A stretch of DNA of 30,891 nucleotides from PVC group bacterium (GCA_022560555.1 JADFSZ010000003.1:1-30891); one strand, 5' to 3'. Positions 1 through 8,569 are shown, counted from the first letter of the stretch. Translations and numbers: made by a program. Notes: generated by a model not told the origin, from the sequence alone.

Positions 1-719
1 TGAGTCATATCAACAGCATGCACCATGGTAACATGGGCACTAGTCCGGATAGACTGAACCATATGATCAGCAATAGTACGACGGATTGAATTCATCGGAA
101 CAACTTTTCCAAGACTGGCTAATTCATCCTGACGAATCTGCCCCGTCTCACTTATCACGTCTATGGAAGAAGGCCCAACAGGGCGCCGCGCGAGGAAATT
201 CAGCACATCGTTTCTTGTAATACGTCCGCCCTTTCCCGTTCCCGATATAGATTCAAGCTCGGCCAAACTCACGTTATTATTCATGGCCAATCTTAATACC
301 GCCGGTGAATAATAGTCCCGCGTGATATTAGGAAGATGCGGTTCTGTCAGCGCGCGAAAATTTTTAGCGCTGACCATAACGGCTTCATCATGCGCGCCGG
401 CATGCGGCTGATGAGCGTTTTTTTGCTCAACAGGATGTTTCATGTCGATTTCTTCCACGTGTTCCTTTGTTTCTAACATTCCTATGATTTCTCCGGCACT
501 TGCAACTTCGCCGGCCTGTTTAAGGCAGCTTGCCAATCGACCCGAGTAGGGGCTTTCCACTTCGACACTGGTTTTGTCCGTTTCAATTTCCAAAAGAATT
601 TCATCGGCATTAATTTCTTCACCGACCTTTTTCCTCCAGGCCAATATCACACCCTCGGCCACACTTTGGCCCATTTGCGGCATAACAATGGGGACCTGTA
701 CAGTTTTTTCCGGGCTCAT
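1..719 (-). CDS. pdhC: Dihydrolipoamide acyltransferase (E2) of a 2-oxoacid dehydrogenase, C-terminus beyond window
   Basis: I translated this from the minus strand. The ATG is at 719 and the frame runs open to base 1, so about 239 N-terminal residues are present and most of the catalytic domain is missing. Residues 8-82 form a biotinyl/lipoyl domain with the motif EIETDKTSVEVES, and K49 is the expected lipoyl-lysine. A charged, His-rich linker follows. Residues 138-175 form a peripheral subunit-binding domain (SPAVLRLA, GTGKGGRITRNDV), and the acyltransferase domain starts near residue 206 (VPMNSIRRTIADHM). An AAGGA Shine-Dalgarno lies 7 nt before the ATG, and the gene starts 10 nt after the E1 beta stop, so it is the last visible gene of the arg-pdh operon. 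E2 transfers the acyl group from E1 to CoA. Pyruvate, acetoin and branched-chain E2 cannot be separated from this half of the protein; pyruvate is favoured only by generality. Confidence 0.93.
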   Translation of the reverse strand, partial: MSPEKTVQVPIVMPQMGQSVAEGVILAWRKKVGEEINADEILLEIETDKTSVEVESPYSGRLASCLKQAGEVASAGEIIGMLETKEHVEEIDMKHPVEQKNAHQPHAGAHDEAVMVSAKNFRALTEPHLPNITRDYYSPAVLRLAMNNNVSLAELESISGTGKGGRITRNDVLNFLARRPVGPSSIDVISETGQIRQDELASLGKVVPMNSIRRTIADHMVQSIRTSAHVTMVHAVDMT

Positions 720-729
720 AAATCTGTCC

Positions 730-1710
730 TTAGTAGTTAATCAAATCCAATAACGCTTCAGAAATTTTTTCCACACTGGGTCGATAGACCCGTTCCAGCT
801 CCGGAGAAAACGGGACAGGACAATCCGGGGCTGTGATTCTTACGATCGGGGCATCCAGTAAATGGAACGCGTGTTCCGCAACAAGGGCCGCCAGCTCAGC
901 TCCAAACCCTCCCGTTTTCCATGCTTCGTGCACGACCATCACACGATTTGTCGCGGCAACAGCGGAAAGAATCGCATCTATATCATACGGTTTTAACGTC
1001 CGTAAATCAACCACCATCACTTCAAAACCTTCGGCCGAAATTTGCTCCGCGGCATGAAGAGATTCATGCACCATCGCCCCATACGTTAAAATGACGGCAT
1101 CATTACCGGTTCTCCTGATTTGGGCAACCCCGATGGGAACCGCCTCTCCTTTTGGCAGTATAAATTCTTTAATCCGACGGTACAAAAATTTATTCTCCAA
1201 AAATATGACAGGATTCGGATCAAGAACAGCCGAATAAAGGAGACCTCTCGCGTCCGACGGATAGGCCGGATAGACAACTTTAATGCCGGGAATATGACAA
1301 AAGAAATTTTCCAATTCCTCCGAATGAAACGGCCCGCCGCCAAAACCTCCACCGCATGGCGCGCGCACAGTCATTGGAACGGGAATTTTTGTTCGGTAAT
1401 AAGTGGTTCCCGCGTTATTGAGAATTTGATGAAACGCTGTCGTGATAAAATCGACAAACTGGACTTCGACAATAGGCCTTAATCCTTGCATGGCCATACC
1501 AATGGCAGACCCGAGGATGGCTGACTCCGAAATCGGGGTATCAAAAACACGATCCGTACCGTACTTTTCCTGAAGACCGAGCGTCGCCTTAAACGCGCCT
1601 CCAAACGCCCCCACATCTTGTCCATAAACAACAACATCCTTATGATCTTTGAGTAAATGATCAAGACCGGATCGAATGGCATCAATATAAGTCATTTCAG
1701 TCTTCGGCAT
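730..1710 (-). CDS. pdhB: 2-oxoacid (pyruvate) dehydrogenase E1 component, beta subunit
   Basis: A full-length E1 beta subunit (about 326 residues, normal for the family) of the thiamine-diphosphate heterotetramer. The N-terminal pyrimidine-binding half begins MTYIDAIRSGL and contains GQDVGAFGGAF, DTPISESAILGSAIGMA and the conserved RAPCGGGFGGGPFHSE. The C-terminal transketolase-C half contains DLRTLKPYD and the cofactor-loop region VHEAWKTGGFGAELAA. I chose the ATG at 1710 (MPKTEMTY), which has AAGGAG just upstream with a short 3-nt spacing and overlaps the E1 alpha end by 14 nt. An ATG at 1695, one base after the E1 alpha stop, is the alternative. Either way the two subunits are translationally coupled. 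Substrate (pyruvate, acetoin or branched-chain acids) is inferred, not read from the sequence. Confidence 0.95.
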   Translation of the reverse strand: MPKTEMTYIDAIRSGLDHLLKDHKDVVVYGQDVGAFGGAFKATLGLQEKYGTDRVFDTPISESAILGSAIGMAMQGLRPIVEVQFVDFITTAFHQILNNAGTTYYRTKIPVPMTVRAPCGGGFGGGPFHSEELENFFCHIPGIKVVYPAYPSDARGLLYSAVLDPNPVIFLENKFLYRRIKEFILPKGEAVPIGVAQIRRTGNDAVILTYGAMVHESLHAAEQISAEGFEVMVVDLRTLKPYDIDAILSAVAATNRVMVVHEAWKTGGFGAELAALVAEHAFHLLDAPIVRITAPDCPVPFSPELERVYRPSVEKISEALLDLINY

Positions 1711-2692
1711 AAACTCCTTCAAGCAGATCATCCGGAGATGGCATCGGCTCTGATAAGGCTTTTTTATAAGATTGATTGATTTCGTCCAAGCACTCTTTTT
1801 CGAGTTTTTTCAAATCTTGTTCACAGGCAAAATCATTATTGAGAAGATGTTTTTTTAAAAGATGAATAGGATCTTTTTCCTTATACTTCAGCAATAATTC
1901 TTTCGGCACATAAGAAGCATCATCATGTTCACCGTGTCCCCGCATCCGCATGGTGTCGCACACAAGTAACACAGGCCGGTTATTTTTACGTATTTTCTCT
2001 AAAATTATTTTGATTTGATCATATAATTTTATCACGTCATTCCCATCTACTTCAAGGCCTTCCATCCCATAACCACAGGCTTTCTCAACAAGTGATTGAC
2101 ATCGATATTGGAATTCCTTTGGAGTCGAATAAGCATAGTGATTGTTTTCAATCATAAAAAGGATTGGCACATCAAAGACAGACGCAAAGTTAAGGGCTTC
2201 ATGAAAATCTCCTGTACTGGATGCTCCGTCTCCTATGTAGGCGAACCCCATGGTAGATTTCCCAAGACGCCTTCTTGCCATTACTCCACCCACTAAAACA
2301 GACAGCATCGCTCCCATATGCGAGACCATGGCAAAAACACCCTTATCCATTTCGCCATAGTGGACATTTCCATCGCGACCTCTCGTCGGCCCTGTCACAC
2401 GGCCAAGATATTGTCGAAAAACATCAAGCACCTTCGTACCGCGACCGAGATGAACCGTCACGTTACGAATCGCCGGAGCATAAAGATCATCCGGCGTACC
2501 GATATGAGCGCTCACAGCTCCGATCGCTTCTTGACCAATCCCTGTATACACCCCTCCAAATATTTTCCCTTGATGATACAGGCGAACCAAGCGCTCTTCA
2601 GTTAGACGCCCCAAGAACATTGTCTTGAGAATCCGAAGCCAAATGTTTACAGACGTGTTTGTTTTTATTTTTTTTGTAGCCTGGGAATTCAT
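1697..2692 (-). CDS. pdhA: 2-oxoacid (pyruvate) dehydrogenase E1 component, alpha subunit
   Basis: The E1 alpha subunit carries the thiamine-diphosphate motif GDGASSTGDFHEALN (G154-D155-G156 in this numbering) closed by N183 in MIENNHYAYSTP. Other family signatures are GIGQEAIGAV near residue 52 and a phosphorylation-loop-like RMRGHGEHDDASYVP near the C-terminus. The frame is open 39 codons further upstream, but that stretch lies inside argB, so I start at the ATG at 2692 (MNSQATKK), 17 nt after the argB stop. This gives 331 residues, the usual length. No convincing Shine-Dalgarno precedes it, so translation may depend on coupling to argB. The YAYSTP motif also occurs in branched-chain and acetoin E1 alpha proteins, so the substrate is uncertain. 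With E1 beta it decarboxylates the 2-oxoacid and acylates the E2 lipoyl group. Confidence 0.93.
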   Translation of the reverse strand: MNSQATKKIKTNTSVNIWLRILKTMFLGRLTEERLVRLYHQGKIFGGVYTGIGQEAIGAVSAHIGTPDDLYAPAIRNVTVHLGRGTKVLDVFRQYLGRVTGPTRGRDGNVHYGEMDKGVFAMVSHMGAMLSVLVGGVMARRRLGKSTMGFAYIGDGASSTGDFHEALNFASVFDVPILFMIENNHYAYSTPKEFQYRCQSLVEKACGYGMEGLEVDGNDVIKLYDQIKIILEKIRKNNRPVLLVCDTMRMRGHGEHDDASYVPKELLLKYKEKDPIHLLKKHLLNNDFACEQDLKKLEKECLDEINQSYKKALSEPMPSPDDLLEGVYAED

Positions 2693-2708
2693 ATTGAACC
2701 AAGAAATA

Positions 2709-3608
2709 TCAGTTAACAATTTCCGTACCGACACCACAATCCGTAAATATTTCAAGAAGGATGCCATGAAGAAGCCGGCCGTCAATAATATGAGCTTTGT
2801 TGACTCCACCCATCAAGGCTTTTCTACAAGCATTGACTTTCGGAATCATCCCTTCAATAATAATTTTATTCTCGATCATCTCATCAATTTGGCTCATTTC
2901 AATAGTGGAAATCAGATTCTCCTCATGTTTTTCCGTGTGATGAAAATCTTTAATAATTCCGCGCACGTTTGTCAGGAGAACCAACTTTTCTGCTTTTAGG
3001 GCCGAAGAAATGGCCCCTGCCATGGAATCCCCGTTGACATTATAGATATCCCCTTTTTCGTCGATACCTAAAGGAGAAATAATCGGGATGGTTCCTTCCC
3101 GGCACAGATCCAAAATCGGACGAGCGTCCACATGATCAATTTCACCGACAAAACCGATATCTTTTTTTTCCTCTTTACCTATTGATGATTTTACGATTGG
3201 ATAAAATTTTCGAACAATCAGAAATTTCTCCGTATGAATATTCATTTCCCGGGCTTTGGCCCCTTGGGCGGAAATCCGCCGGACGATGTCCGCGCCGATG
3301 GTATTTATGAGAACATCTTCAACAATTTTAATCGTTTGTTCATCCGTTACACGAAGCCCGGAGATGAATTGAGGTTTGAGCCCCCGGCTTTTCATTTCCT
3401 CCGTGATCGCCTTCCCTCCGCCGTGAATGAGAATTGGATGCAGCCCTACTAAGCGTAAAAACACGATATCCGTTAAGACAGAATTCATCATGTCCTCTTC
3501 GCCCATGGTGCTGCCGCCGTATTTCACAACAATGAGTTTACCCTGAAACCGCTTGATATAAGGCAAAGCTTCAATCAGAACAGCTGCTTTTTCAATGACT
3601 TTTTCCAC
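2709..3608 (-). CDS. argB: Acetylglutamate kinase
   Basis: Second step of arginine biosynthesis: phosphorylation of N-acetylglutamate by ATP. The 299-residue product is of the amino-acid kinase fold, with the N-terminal VVKYGGSTM lysine-glycine motif, the substrate loop HPILIHGGGKAI, the FISGLRVTDEQT segment and the C-terminal EGMIPKVNACRKAL motif that binds nucleotide. The start codon is GTG at 3608. AGGAG 10 nt upstream lies inside the last codons of argJ, and only 6 nt separate the two genes. The order argC-argJ-argB is a common arginine cluster. A long N-terminal helix (MEKVIEKAAVLIEALPYIKR) resembles the helix that links subunits in the arginine-inhibited hexameric ArgB class, so feedback inhibition by arginine is plausible. 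Confidence 0.97.
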   Translation of the reverse strand: MEKVIEKAAVLIEALPYIKRFQGKLIVVKYGGSTMGEEDMMNSVLTDIVFLRLVGLHPILIHGGGKAITEEMKSRGLKPQFISGLRVTDEQTIKIVEDVLINTIGADIVRRISAQGAKAREMNIHTEKFLIVRKFYPIVKSSIGKEEKKDIGFVGEIDHVDARPILDLCREGTIPIISPLGIDEKGDIYNVNGDSMAGAISSALKAEKLVLLTNVRGIIKDFHHTEKHEENLISTIEMSQIDEMIENKIIIEGMIPKVNACRKALMGGVNKAHIIDGRLLHGILLEIFTDCGVGTEIVN

Positions 3609-3614
3609 GAAATG

Positions 3615-4823
3615 TTAACTCCTATAGTTTGCGTTGATTCGGATATATTCATGAGTTAGATCCGAAGTCCACATTTTGGATTCGGCTTGGCCCTGATTGA
3701 TGACCACACGAATTTGAAATTCTTTCTTGGACATAACCTTTTTGGCCCTGCTTTGGCTCCCCGGCATCTCGACACCTTTTTTGACAACACAGACCTTGTC
3801 AAAATATATAGCCAGTCTGTTTTTATGAAACGGGGTTTTGACAGATCCCATAGCCGCGATAATCCTCCCCCAGTTTGGATCTTCGCCATAGAGGGATGTT
3901 TTGACTAATGCTGACGTAGAAATGGCTTCCGCGTATTTTTTTGCCGTTGATTCGGACTTTGCTTTTTGGAGCAAAACTTCAACGCATTTTGTGGCCCCTT
4001 CGCCGTCCCGGACAATATCCTGCGCGAACTCTTCCATAAGCATGGTCAAAGCACGCTCAAATTTTCGAAAATGCTTGTCTTCGCGCCGAAGGTTCGGATG
4101 TGTCACACAGCCGTTGGCGAGAAGCAGAACCGTATCGTTCGTACTTTCATCTCCATCGACAGTGATAGCATTAAATGATTTTTGATTCGCCCGCTTCAAT
4201 GCTTTATTCAGTAATGGGGTGCTAATGTGGACATCCGTTGTTAAGACCGCAATCATTGTGGCCATATTCGGATGAATCATCCCGGCCCCTTTAGCCATCC
4301 CGCCGATCGTTACGGTTTTGGTCCCGAGAGAAAACCTTACCGCACGCTCTTTATGAACTTTGTCAGTGGTCATGATGGCTTGAGACGCACGTGTGCCGTG
4401 CTTGCGGGATAAGCGAAGTAATTTTAATCCCTGATAAATTTTTTTCATCGGAAGTCGGACTCCGATCACACCGGTGGAACAGACAGCCACGGTTGATGTC
4501 GGAATACCCAACAGCTCTCCCGCAGCACAAGCTGTATCTTTTGGACTTTGCACACCGTGGGATCCGGTGCAGGCATTGGCATTGCCGCTATTGATGATCA
4601 CGGCTCCGAGAGTGCCGTTTTTGATGGCCTTTTTTGTATAATCTACACACGCCGCCCGGCAGAAATTCTTCGTAAAAACTCCGGCCGCATTTGCTTTAGT
4701 GGGTGTATAGACCAAGGCCAGATCCCGTTTGCCTTTTTTCTTAATGCCGCAGGATACCCCATCAGCCAGAAAACCTTTCGGACTTGTAACACCTCCCCGC
4801 ATTAAATGGATTTCTTGATTCAT
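3615..4823 (-). CDS. argJ: Glutamate N-acetyltransferase / amino-acid acetyltransferase (ArgJ)
   Basis: ArgJ returns the acetyl group from N-acetylornithine to glutamate. Bifunctional members also make N-acetylglutamate from acetyl-CoA. The 402-residue length is normal. The autocleavage region GMAKGAGMIHPNMATMIAV is present; T189 is the expected new N-terminal nucleophile, and the upstream oxyanion segment STGVIGV is also present. The C-terminal part carries DGDESTNDT and GEDPNWGRI, both typical of the beta chain. The start is the ATG at 4823, which overlaps the argC stop as ATGA. Whether it is monofunctional or bifunctional cannot be told here, because no argA is visible in the window. Confidence 0.97.
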   Translation of the reverse strand: MNQEIHLMRGGVTSPKGFLADGVSCGIKKKGKRDLALVYTPTKANAAGVFTKNFCRAACVDYTKKAIKNGTLGAVIINSGNANACTGSHGVQSPKDTACAAGELLGIPTSTVAVCSTGVIGVRLPMKKIYQGLKLLRLSRKHGTRASQAIMTTDKVHKERAVRFSLGTKTVTIGGMAKGAGMIHPNMATMIAVLTTDVHISTPLLNKALKRANQKSFNAITVDGDESTNDTVLLLANGCVTHPNLRREDKHFRKFERALTMLMEEFAQDIVRDGEGATKCVEVLLQKAKSESTAKKYAEAISTSALVKTSLYGEDPNWGRIIAAMGSVKTPFHKNRLAIYFDKVCVVKKGVEMPGSQSRAKKVMSKKEFQIRVVINQGQAESKMWTSDLTHEYIRINANYRS

Positions 4824-5848
4824 GGCACCAAGGCTTCTTTTTGATCTATATTATAAAGGAGGTTCATGTTTTGGACGGCCTGACCGGCAGCCCCTTTGAC
4901 AAGATTGTCAATAGCCGAAACAATAACGATCACATTGTCTTCAATGGTAAAACCAATATCGCAAAAATTGGTATGAGCCACATGCCGGACTTCCGGCCAT
5001 GTGTTCCGGGCACACAGACGAACAAACGGAGCCTCCCGGTAGTGTTTCCGGTAGGATGCCAAAAGGGCGTCATAAGAAGTTTTTTTATCGGTAAAAGCAT
5101 AGATGGTGCTCAAGAGACCCCGGTGAATGGGAATTAAATGCGGCACGAATTTGAGTTGGATTGAGGCTTGTGTGAAGGCTTGTGCTGTGTGAACGATTTC
5201 CGGCGCGTGTGGATGTTCGAGCACTTTATAGGCTTTTATGGATTCATTCACTTCCGAAAAGTGAAGGGCTTGCGTAGGATTGCGTCCGGCACCGCTCACC
5301 CCGCTTTTGGAATCGGCCAAGATGGGTTGTTGAAGATCAATGATCCCGTCGGCAAGCAAAGGCAAGATGGCTAAAAGAATGCTTGTCGGATAACAACCCG
5401 GATTCGCGATAAGTTCGGCTTTGGCTATTTTGTCCGCATTCCATTCCGCGAGACCATACACGGCTTTGCCCAGATTGTCCGCATCCAAATGTGCCATACC
5501 GGTCAATGATTGAAAGCGTTTAAGATCAGGCAGACGATAATCCGATGAAAGATCAATAACCTTGATGCCCTTTTTCAAAAACTGTCCTGCATAGCTCATT
5601 GAGATTTTGTGCGGCAGAGCCAAGAACACTAAATCACAGGCCTGGGCCATTTTATCCACATTGATTTCGTTTTGCACAACAAGATCGGTAAGCCCCTTAA
5701 ATTGCCCAAAAAGGTCACTTACTGGTGTCGGAGATGTGATTTTTTTTGCCGTGAGCCATGTCACCTCACATTTCGGATGGCCTAATAAGATGCTTAATAT
5801 TTCACATCCCGTGTAGCCGCTTACTCCTATTATACCTGCACGTATCAT
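4820..5848 (-). CDS. argC: N-acetyl-gamma-glutamyl-phosphate reductase
   Basis: NADPH-dependent reduction of N-acetylglutamyl phosphate to the semialdehyde, the third arginine step. The N-terminal Rossmann motif GIIGVSGYTGCE (residues 5-16) and the catalytic-cysteine motif NPGCYPTS (C152) are both present, as is the C-terminal HLIPIHRGLLSTIYA segment. I start at the ATG at 5848 (MIRAGIIG), giving 342 residues. The open frame continues 14 codons upstream into the leader, but the promoter's expected transcript start at about 5883 lies inside that extension. AGG lies about 7-8 nt before the ATG. This is the first gene of the six-gene arg-pdh transcription unit. Confidence 0.97.
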   Translation of the reverse strand: MIRAGIIGVSGYTGCEILSILLGHPKCEVTWLTAKKITSPTPVSDLFGQFKGLTDLVVQNEINVDKMAQACDLVFLALPHKISMSYAGQFLKKGIKVIDLSSDYRLPDLKRFQSLTGMAHLDADNLGKAVYGLAEWNADKIAKAELIANPGCYPTSILLAILPLLADGIIDLQQPILADSKSGVSGAGRNPTQALHFSEVNESIKAYKVLEHPHAPEIVHTAQAFTQASIQLKFVPHLIPIHRGLLSTIYAFTDKKTSYDALLASYRKHYREAPFVRLCARNTWPEVRHVAHTNFCDIGFTIEDNVIVIVSAIDNLVKGAAGQAVQNMNLLYNIDQKEALVP

Positions 5849-5887
5849 ATATATACCTAATTCTAATGGGGTTATAAGATCGAAGGA

Positions 5888-5930
5888 CAAGTATAAAATA
5901 GGTCGTAAGAAAAGTCAATTTAAATACTTG
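5888..5930 (-). promoter_or_regulatory. Sigma-70 promoter of the argCJB-pdhABC operon with flanking inverted arms
   Basis: On the minus strand, -35 TTGACT (5913-5918) is followed after exactly 17 nt by -10 TATACT (5890-5895). Both boxes match consensus at 5 of 6 positions. The transcript would start near 5883, leaving a leader of about 35 nt before argC. A perfect 7-bp inverted pair, CAAGTAT (5888-5894) and ATACTTG (5924-5930), brackets the promoter, and one arm overlaps the -10 box. This could be an operator, for example for an arginine-responsive repressor, but no such regulator is visible here and the sequence does not clearly match an ARG box. Confidence 0.8.
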
Positions 5931-5937
5931 GAGCTAT

Positions 5938-7737
5938 TTAGGAGGTACTGAGAGGCTGATAGAGCTCTTGGAGCTTATGAATAAGCCCCTGAAAATGCGT
6001 CATGGCGCATTCTATAGGAGCCGGGCTCAACAGATCCACCCCAACAGCAAGGAGAATATCCAAAGAATGCTGAGAGGCCCCCAGGCCAAGCATCCTGATA
6101 TAAGCTTCACAGGACGATGTATCATCTTTGATGAGCCGCCCGGAAATGTCGATGGCGGCCGAAATACCTGTCGCGTATTTGTAAACGTAAAAATTGTAGT
6201 AAAAATGAGGAATCCGCGCCCATTCCATCCGGATTTCTTGATCCAAAACAACCCGGGGACCAAAATAATCTTTATTAAGCTGTTCGTAAGAATTTTTGAG
6301 AAATTCAACGTCCAGAGGGCGCCCTTTTTCAACCGCTTCATGAATGAATTGTTCAAATTCAGCAAACATAGTTTGGCGGACAAGCGTTGCGCGCAAATCA
6401 TCCATTTGCTGACTCAACAAATAAATTTTCTCTTCATGTTGATCGGCATGTTTCATAAACCAGTGAGCTAAAAGTTGTTCATTAACGGTGGAGGCGATTT
6501 CGGCTATAAAAATCGAATACTGCGCATACTGGGGAGGTTGATGACGCGTCGAATATAATTTATGCATGGAGTGCCCCAGCTCATGTGCCAGCGTAAAAAC
6601 AGACCGGATTGTTCCGTCCCAATTCATAAGAATGTAGGGATCGCTATCATAACATCCGGACGAATACGCCCCGCTTCTTTTGTTGAGACTTTCATATTTA
6701 TCGACCCATCTCCTCCGGATACCCGCACGCATTTCTTTGACGTACTCATCCCCAAGAGGCCTAAGAGCATCAGCGATACATTCCACGGCCTCATCAAATT
6801 CAAACGTCTTCTGATAGTTGTTTGTCAACGGCACATGGGTGTCGTACACATGAATGTCATCCAGATTGAGAAACTTTTTTTTAAGATCAAAATACTGATG
6901 ATTGATTTCGATGTGATTGCGAACCGAGCGAATAAGATTTGAGTAAACTTCTTGGGGAATATTATCAGAAAATAAAGAACTTTTGAGCGAACTTGAAAAA
7001 TTCCTCGCTTTGGCTAAAGCGCTATGATTCAAAACACATCCTTGTAAAAGAGATGCATATGTCAGTTTTAATTTTTCGAATTGTCCTAAATATGATTGAT
7101 AAGCGCGTTTTCGCACCTCTCTGTTCAGGCTTGTCAGATGAACGTGATAGAGGCCGTGAGAAACTTCTTTTTTTGTCCCATCCGGCATTTCAAGGTCGGG
7201 AAATTTCATATCCCCATCGTGCAAGACGTCAAATGTTTGAGATGCGACTCTGAACGCCGGGCCCAGCAGAGCCAAAAGCTCTTCTTCGGACGAGCCCAAA
7301 ATATGCGGTTTGTATCGGACAATTTCTTCGAGACAAAAACGGTACTCAGCAAGCGTCCGGCTTTCAAGATAACTTTTCAGTCTTTCTGAGTCTAGAGCTT
7401 TTAATTCCGGCGTAATAAATGACGAAAGACGTCCATATTCTTCATAGAGAAAAAGGCCTCGGTCAACCATACCCTTACAAACAGCATCTTCGGTATTTTC
7501 ATCATGCCTCAAATGAGCATATACGTAAATCGTGTTAAGTTTTCTTTCGATCCGGTATTTCTCATCAAACAGCTTTTGAACAATCGAAGAGCCCTCTTTC
7601 AGACGGCCGCGAAATTTTTGGATCGATTGAATTTCCTTTTTCGCGTCCGTTAAATCACGCTCCCATTCCGGGATTCCCGGATACATCCGGTCAATCTGCC
7701 ATCGATCACACGCGGGAATCTCACTTCTTTTTTTCAT
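5938..7737 (-). CDS. pepF: Oligoendopeptidase F (M3 family zinc metallopeptidase)
   Basis: A cytoplasmic zinc peptidase that hydrolyses short oligopeptides. The 599-residue length is typical of PepF. The zinc motif HELGH is at residues 385-389, and the third ligand is E413 in IFIAEIASTVNE. The family signatures GAYSSGCYDSDPYILMNW just before the zinc helix and the C-terminal FYVYKYATGISAA are present. No signal peptide is seen. The ATG at 7737 has GAAAGG 6-7 nt upstream. A TATAAT hexamer on the minus strand at 7770-7775 could be its -10, but no acceptable -35 sits at the right distance. It ends 89 nt before argC, which has its own promoter, so it is probably a separate unit. Confidence 0.96.
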   Translation of the reverse strand: MKKRSEIPACDRWQIDRMYPGIPEWERDLTDAKKEIQSIQKFRGRLKEGSSIVQKLFDEKYRIERKLNTIYVYAHLRHDENTEDAVCKGMVDRGLFLYEEYGRLSSFITPELKALDSERLKSYLESRTLAEYRFCLEEIVRYKPHILGSSEEELLALLGPAFRVASQTFDVLHDGDMKFPDLEMPDGTKKEVSHGLYHVHLTSLNREVRKRAYQSYLGQFEKLKLTYASLLQGCVLNHSALAKARNFSSSLKSSLFSDNIPQEVYSNLIRSVRNHIEINHQYFDLKKKFLNLDDIHVYDTHVPLTNNYQKTFEFDEAVECIADALRPLGDEYVKEMRAGIRRRWVDKYESLNKRSGAYSSGCYDSDPYILMNWDGTIRSVFTLAHELGHSMHKLYSTRHQPPQYAQYSIFIAEIASTVNEQLLAHWFMKHADQHEEKIYLLSQQMDDLRATLVRQTMFAEFEQFIHEAVEKGRPLDVEFLKNSYEQLNKDYFGPRVVLDQEIRMEWARIPHFYYNFYVYKYATGISAAIDISGRLIKDDTSSCEAYIRMLGLGASQHSLDILLAVGVDLLSPAPIECAMTHFQGLIHKLQELYQPLSTS

Positions 7738-7804
7738 TCCAATGCCTTTCTTCTCAAAAATTAAGGACCATTATATTAACAGATGTCTTCGGCCCCTACA
7801 ACAA

Positions 7805-7833
7805 TTGACTTTGAGCACCGGGTATGCTAAAAG
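7805..7833 (+). promoter_or_regulatory. Sigma-70 promoter with extended -10 for the Nudix-like gene
   Basis: TTGACT (7805-7810), a 17-nt spacer, then TAAAAG (7828-7833) preceded by TGC, giving an extended -10. Transcription would start near 7840. The ATG at 7824 lies inside this element, so the gene probably begins further downstream, at 7866 or 7890. Confidence 0.6.
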
Positions 7834-7865
7834 TGATCAATTCGTCCCATGCATTAAACATCGTT

Positions 7866-8543
7866 ATGAATAAAAACGACACACAGATTATGACGGTCCC
7901 TAGGAAACTCTTGTTTCGGCAGGGATCATTCGAAGGCTTTTGCCCGGCTCAGGATTTTAACTATCTTGATTTGATTTTAAATCACTACACGTGGAGCCGC
8001 CGCGGAGATGCCGAGAATGATCCTGAACAAAAACAGCCGATCGGATACGCGATCATCGTACAAGAAGAAACAAATAAAATTTTCGTCTACCAACGAGCCC
8101 CTGATCAAGCTTATGATGAAAAAAGGCTCCGCGGAAAATGGTCATGGGGCATTGGCGGACATATTGATTTAACGAAAGAAATCCCGAAAAATCCCGTGCT
8201 CGAAAATCTCATGCGCGAAATTAACGAAGAAATTCATTTACAAGGCCCGATCAAACCGTATCTTTTGGGATATATCAATGAGGATCAAACAGATGTTGGC
8301 CGTGTGCATTTTGGCGTTTTATATATCATGAGGACTTCCTCAACCACCATTTCACCAAAAGACCCTGAGATACACGATGGAAAATTCATGACTCTCGCTG
8401 AGGCTGAGGAGACCTTGGCTAACCCGTCGGTGTGTGTCGAGTCCTGGTCGCAAATAGCCCTAGCGCCCTGCCGGGATTTTCTCACGTCCCAAGGCCCATT
8501 GTCAAAAAAACCTCCCGGAAGGTCTGCCTGCAAATCTCTTTGA
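7866..8543 (+). CDS. Nudix-type hydrolase (predicted phosphoesterase, MutT-like)
   Basis: A Nudix-like box spans GGHIDLTKEI to LMREINEEIHL; the REINEEI part matches the metal-binding RExxEExxU core. The spacing from GGH to RE is longer than in the classical box, which resembles the COG4112 group of predicted MutT-like phosphoesterases. Upstream residues GYAIIVQEETNKIFVYQR and KWSWGIGGH fit the beta strands that lead into the box. The frame is open from an ATG at 7824, but that codon overlaps the likely -10 of the promoter. I therefore start at the ATG at 7866 (MNKNDTQIM, 225 residues). The ATG at 7890 (MTVPRKLLF) is also possible, and none of the three has a clear Shine-Dalgarno. The substrate is unknown. 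The last 30 residues are basic and lower in complexity. Confidence 0.8.
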   Translation: MNKNDTQIMTVPRKLLFRQGSFEGFCPAQDFNYLDLILNHYTWSRRGDAENDPEQKQPIGYAIIVQEETNKIFVYQRAPDQAYDEKRLRGKWSWGIGGHIDLTKEIPKNPVLENLMREINEEIHLQGPIKPYLLGYINEDQTDVGRVHFGVLYIMRTSSTTISPKDPEIHDGKFMTLAEAEETLANPSVCVESWSQIALAPCRDFLTSQGPLSKKPPGRSACKSL

Positions 8544-8569
8544 CATAAAGTCGCTATGTATGATAAAGT
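8540..8569 (+). promoter_or_regulatory. Possible sigma-70 promoter of the HD-GYP/PilZ pair
   Basis: A consensus -35 TTGACA (8540-8545) overlaps the Nudix stop codon and is followed by ATAAAG at 17 nt or TAAAGT at 18 nt (8563-8569). The -10 match is moderate. It would give a leader of about 70 nt before the ATG at 8647. Confidence 0.45.

Noticed and set aside
5968-6471. A 167-codon plus-strand open frame
   Set aside because: It lies antisense to the well-supported pepF gene and has no recognisable domain.
7770-7775. TATAAT on the minus strand as the pepF promoter -10
   Set aside because: No acceptable -35 lies 16-18 nt upstream; the nearest TTG hexamer is about 20 nt away.
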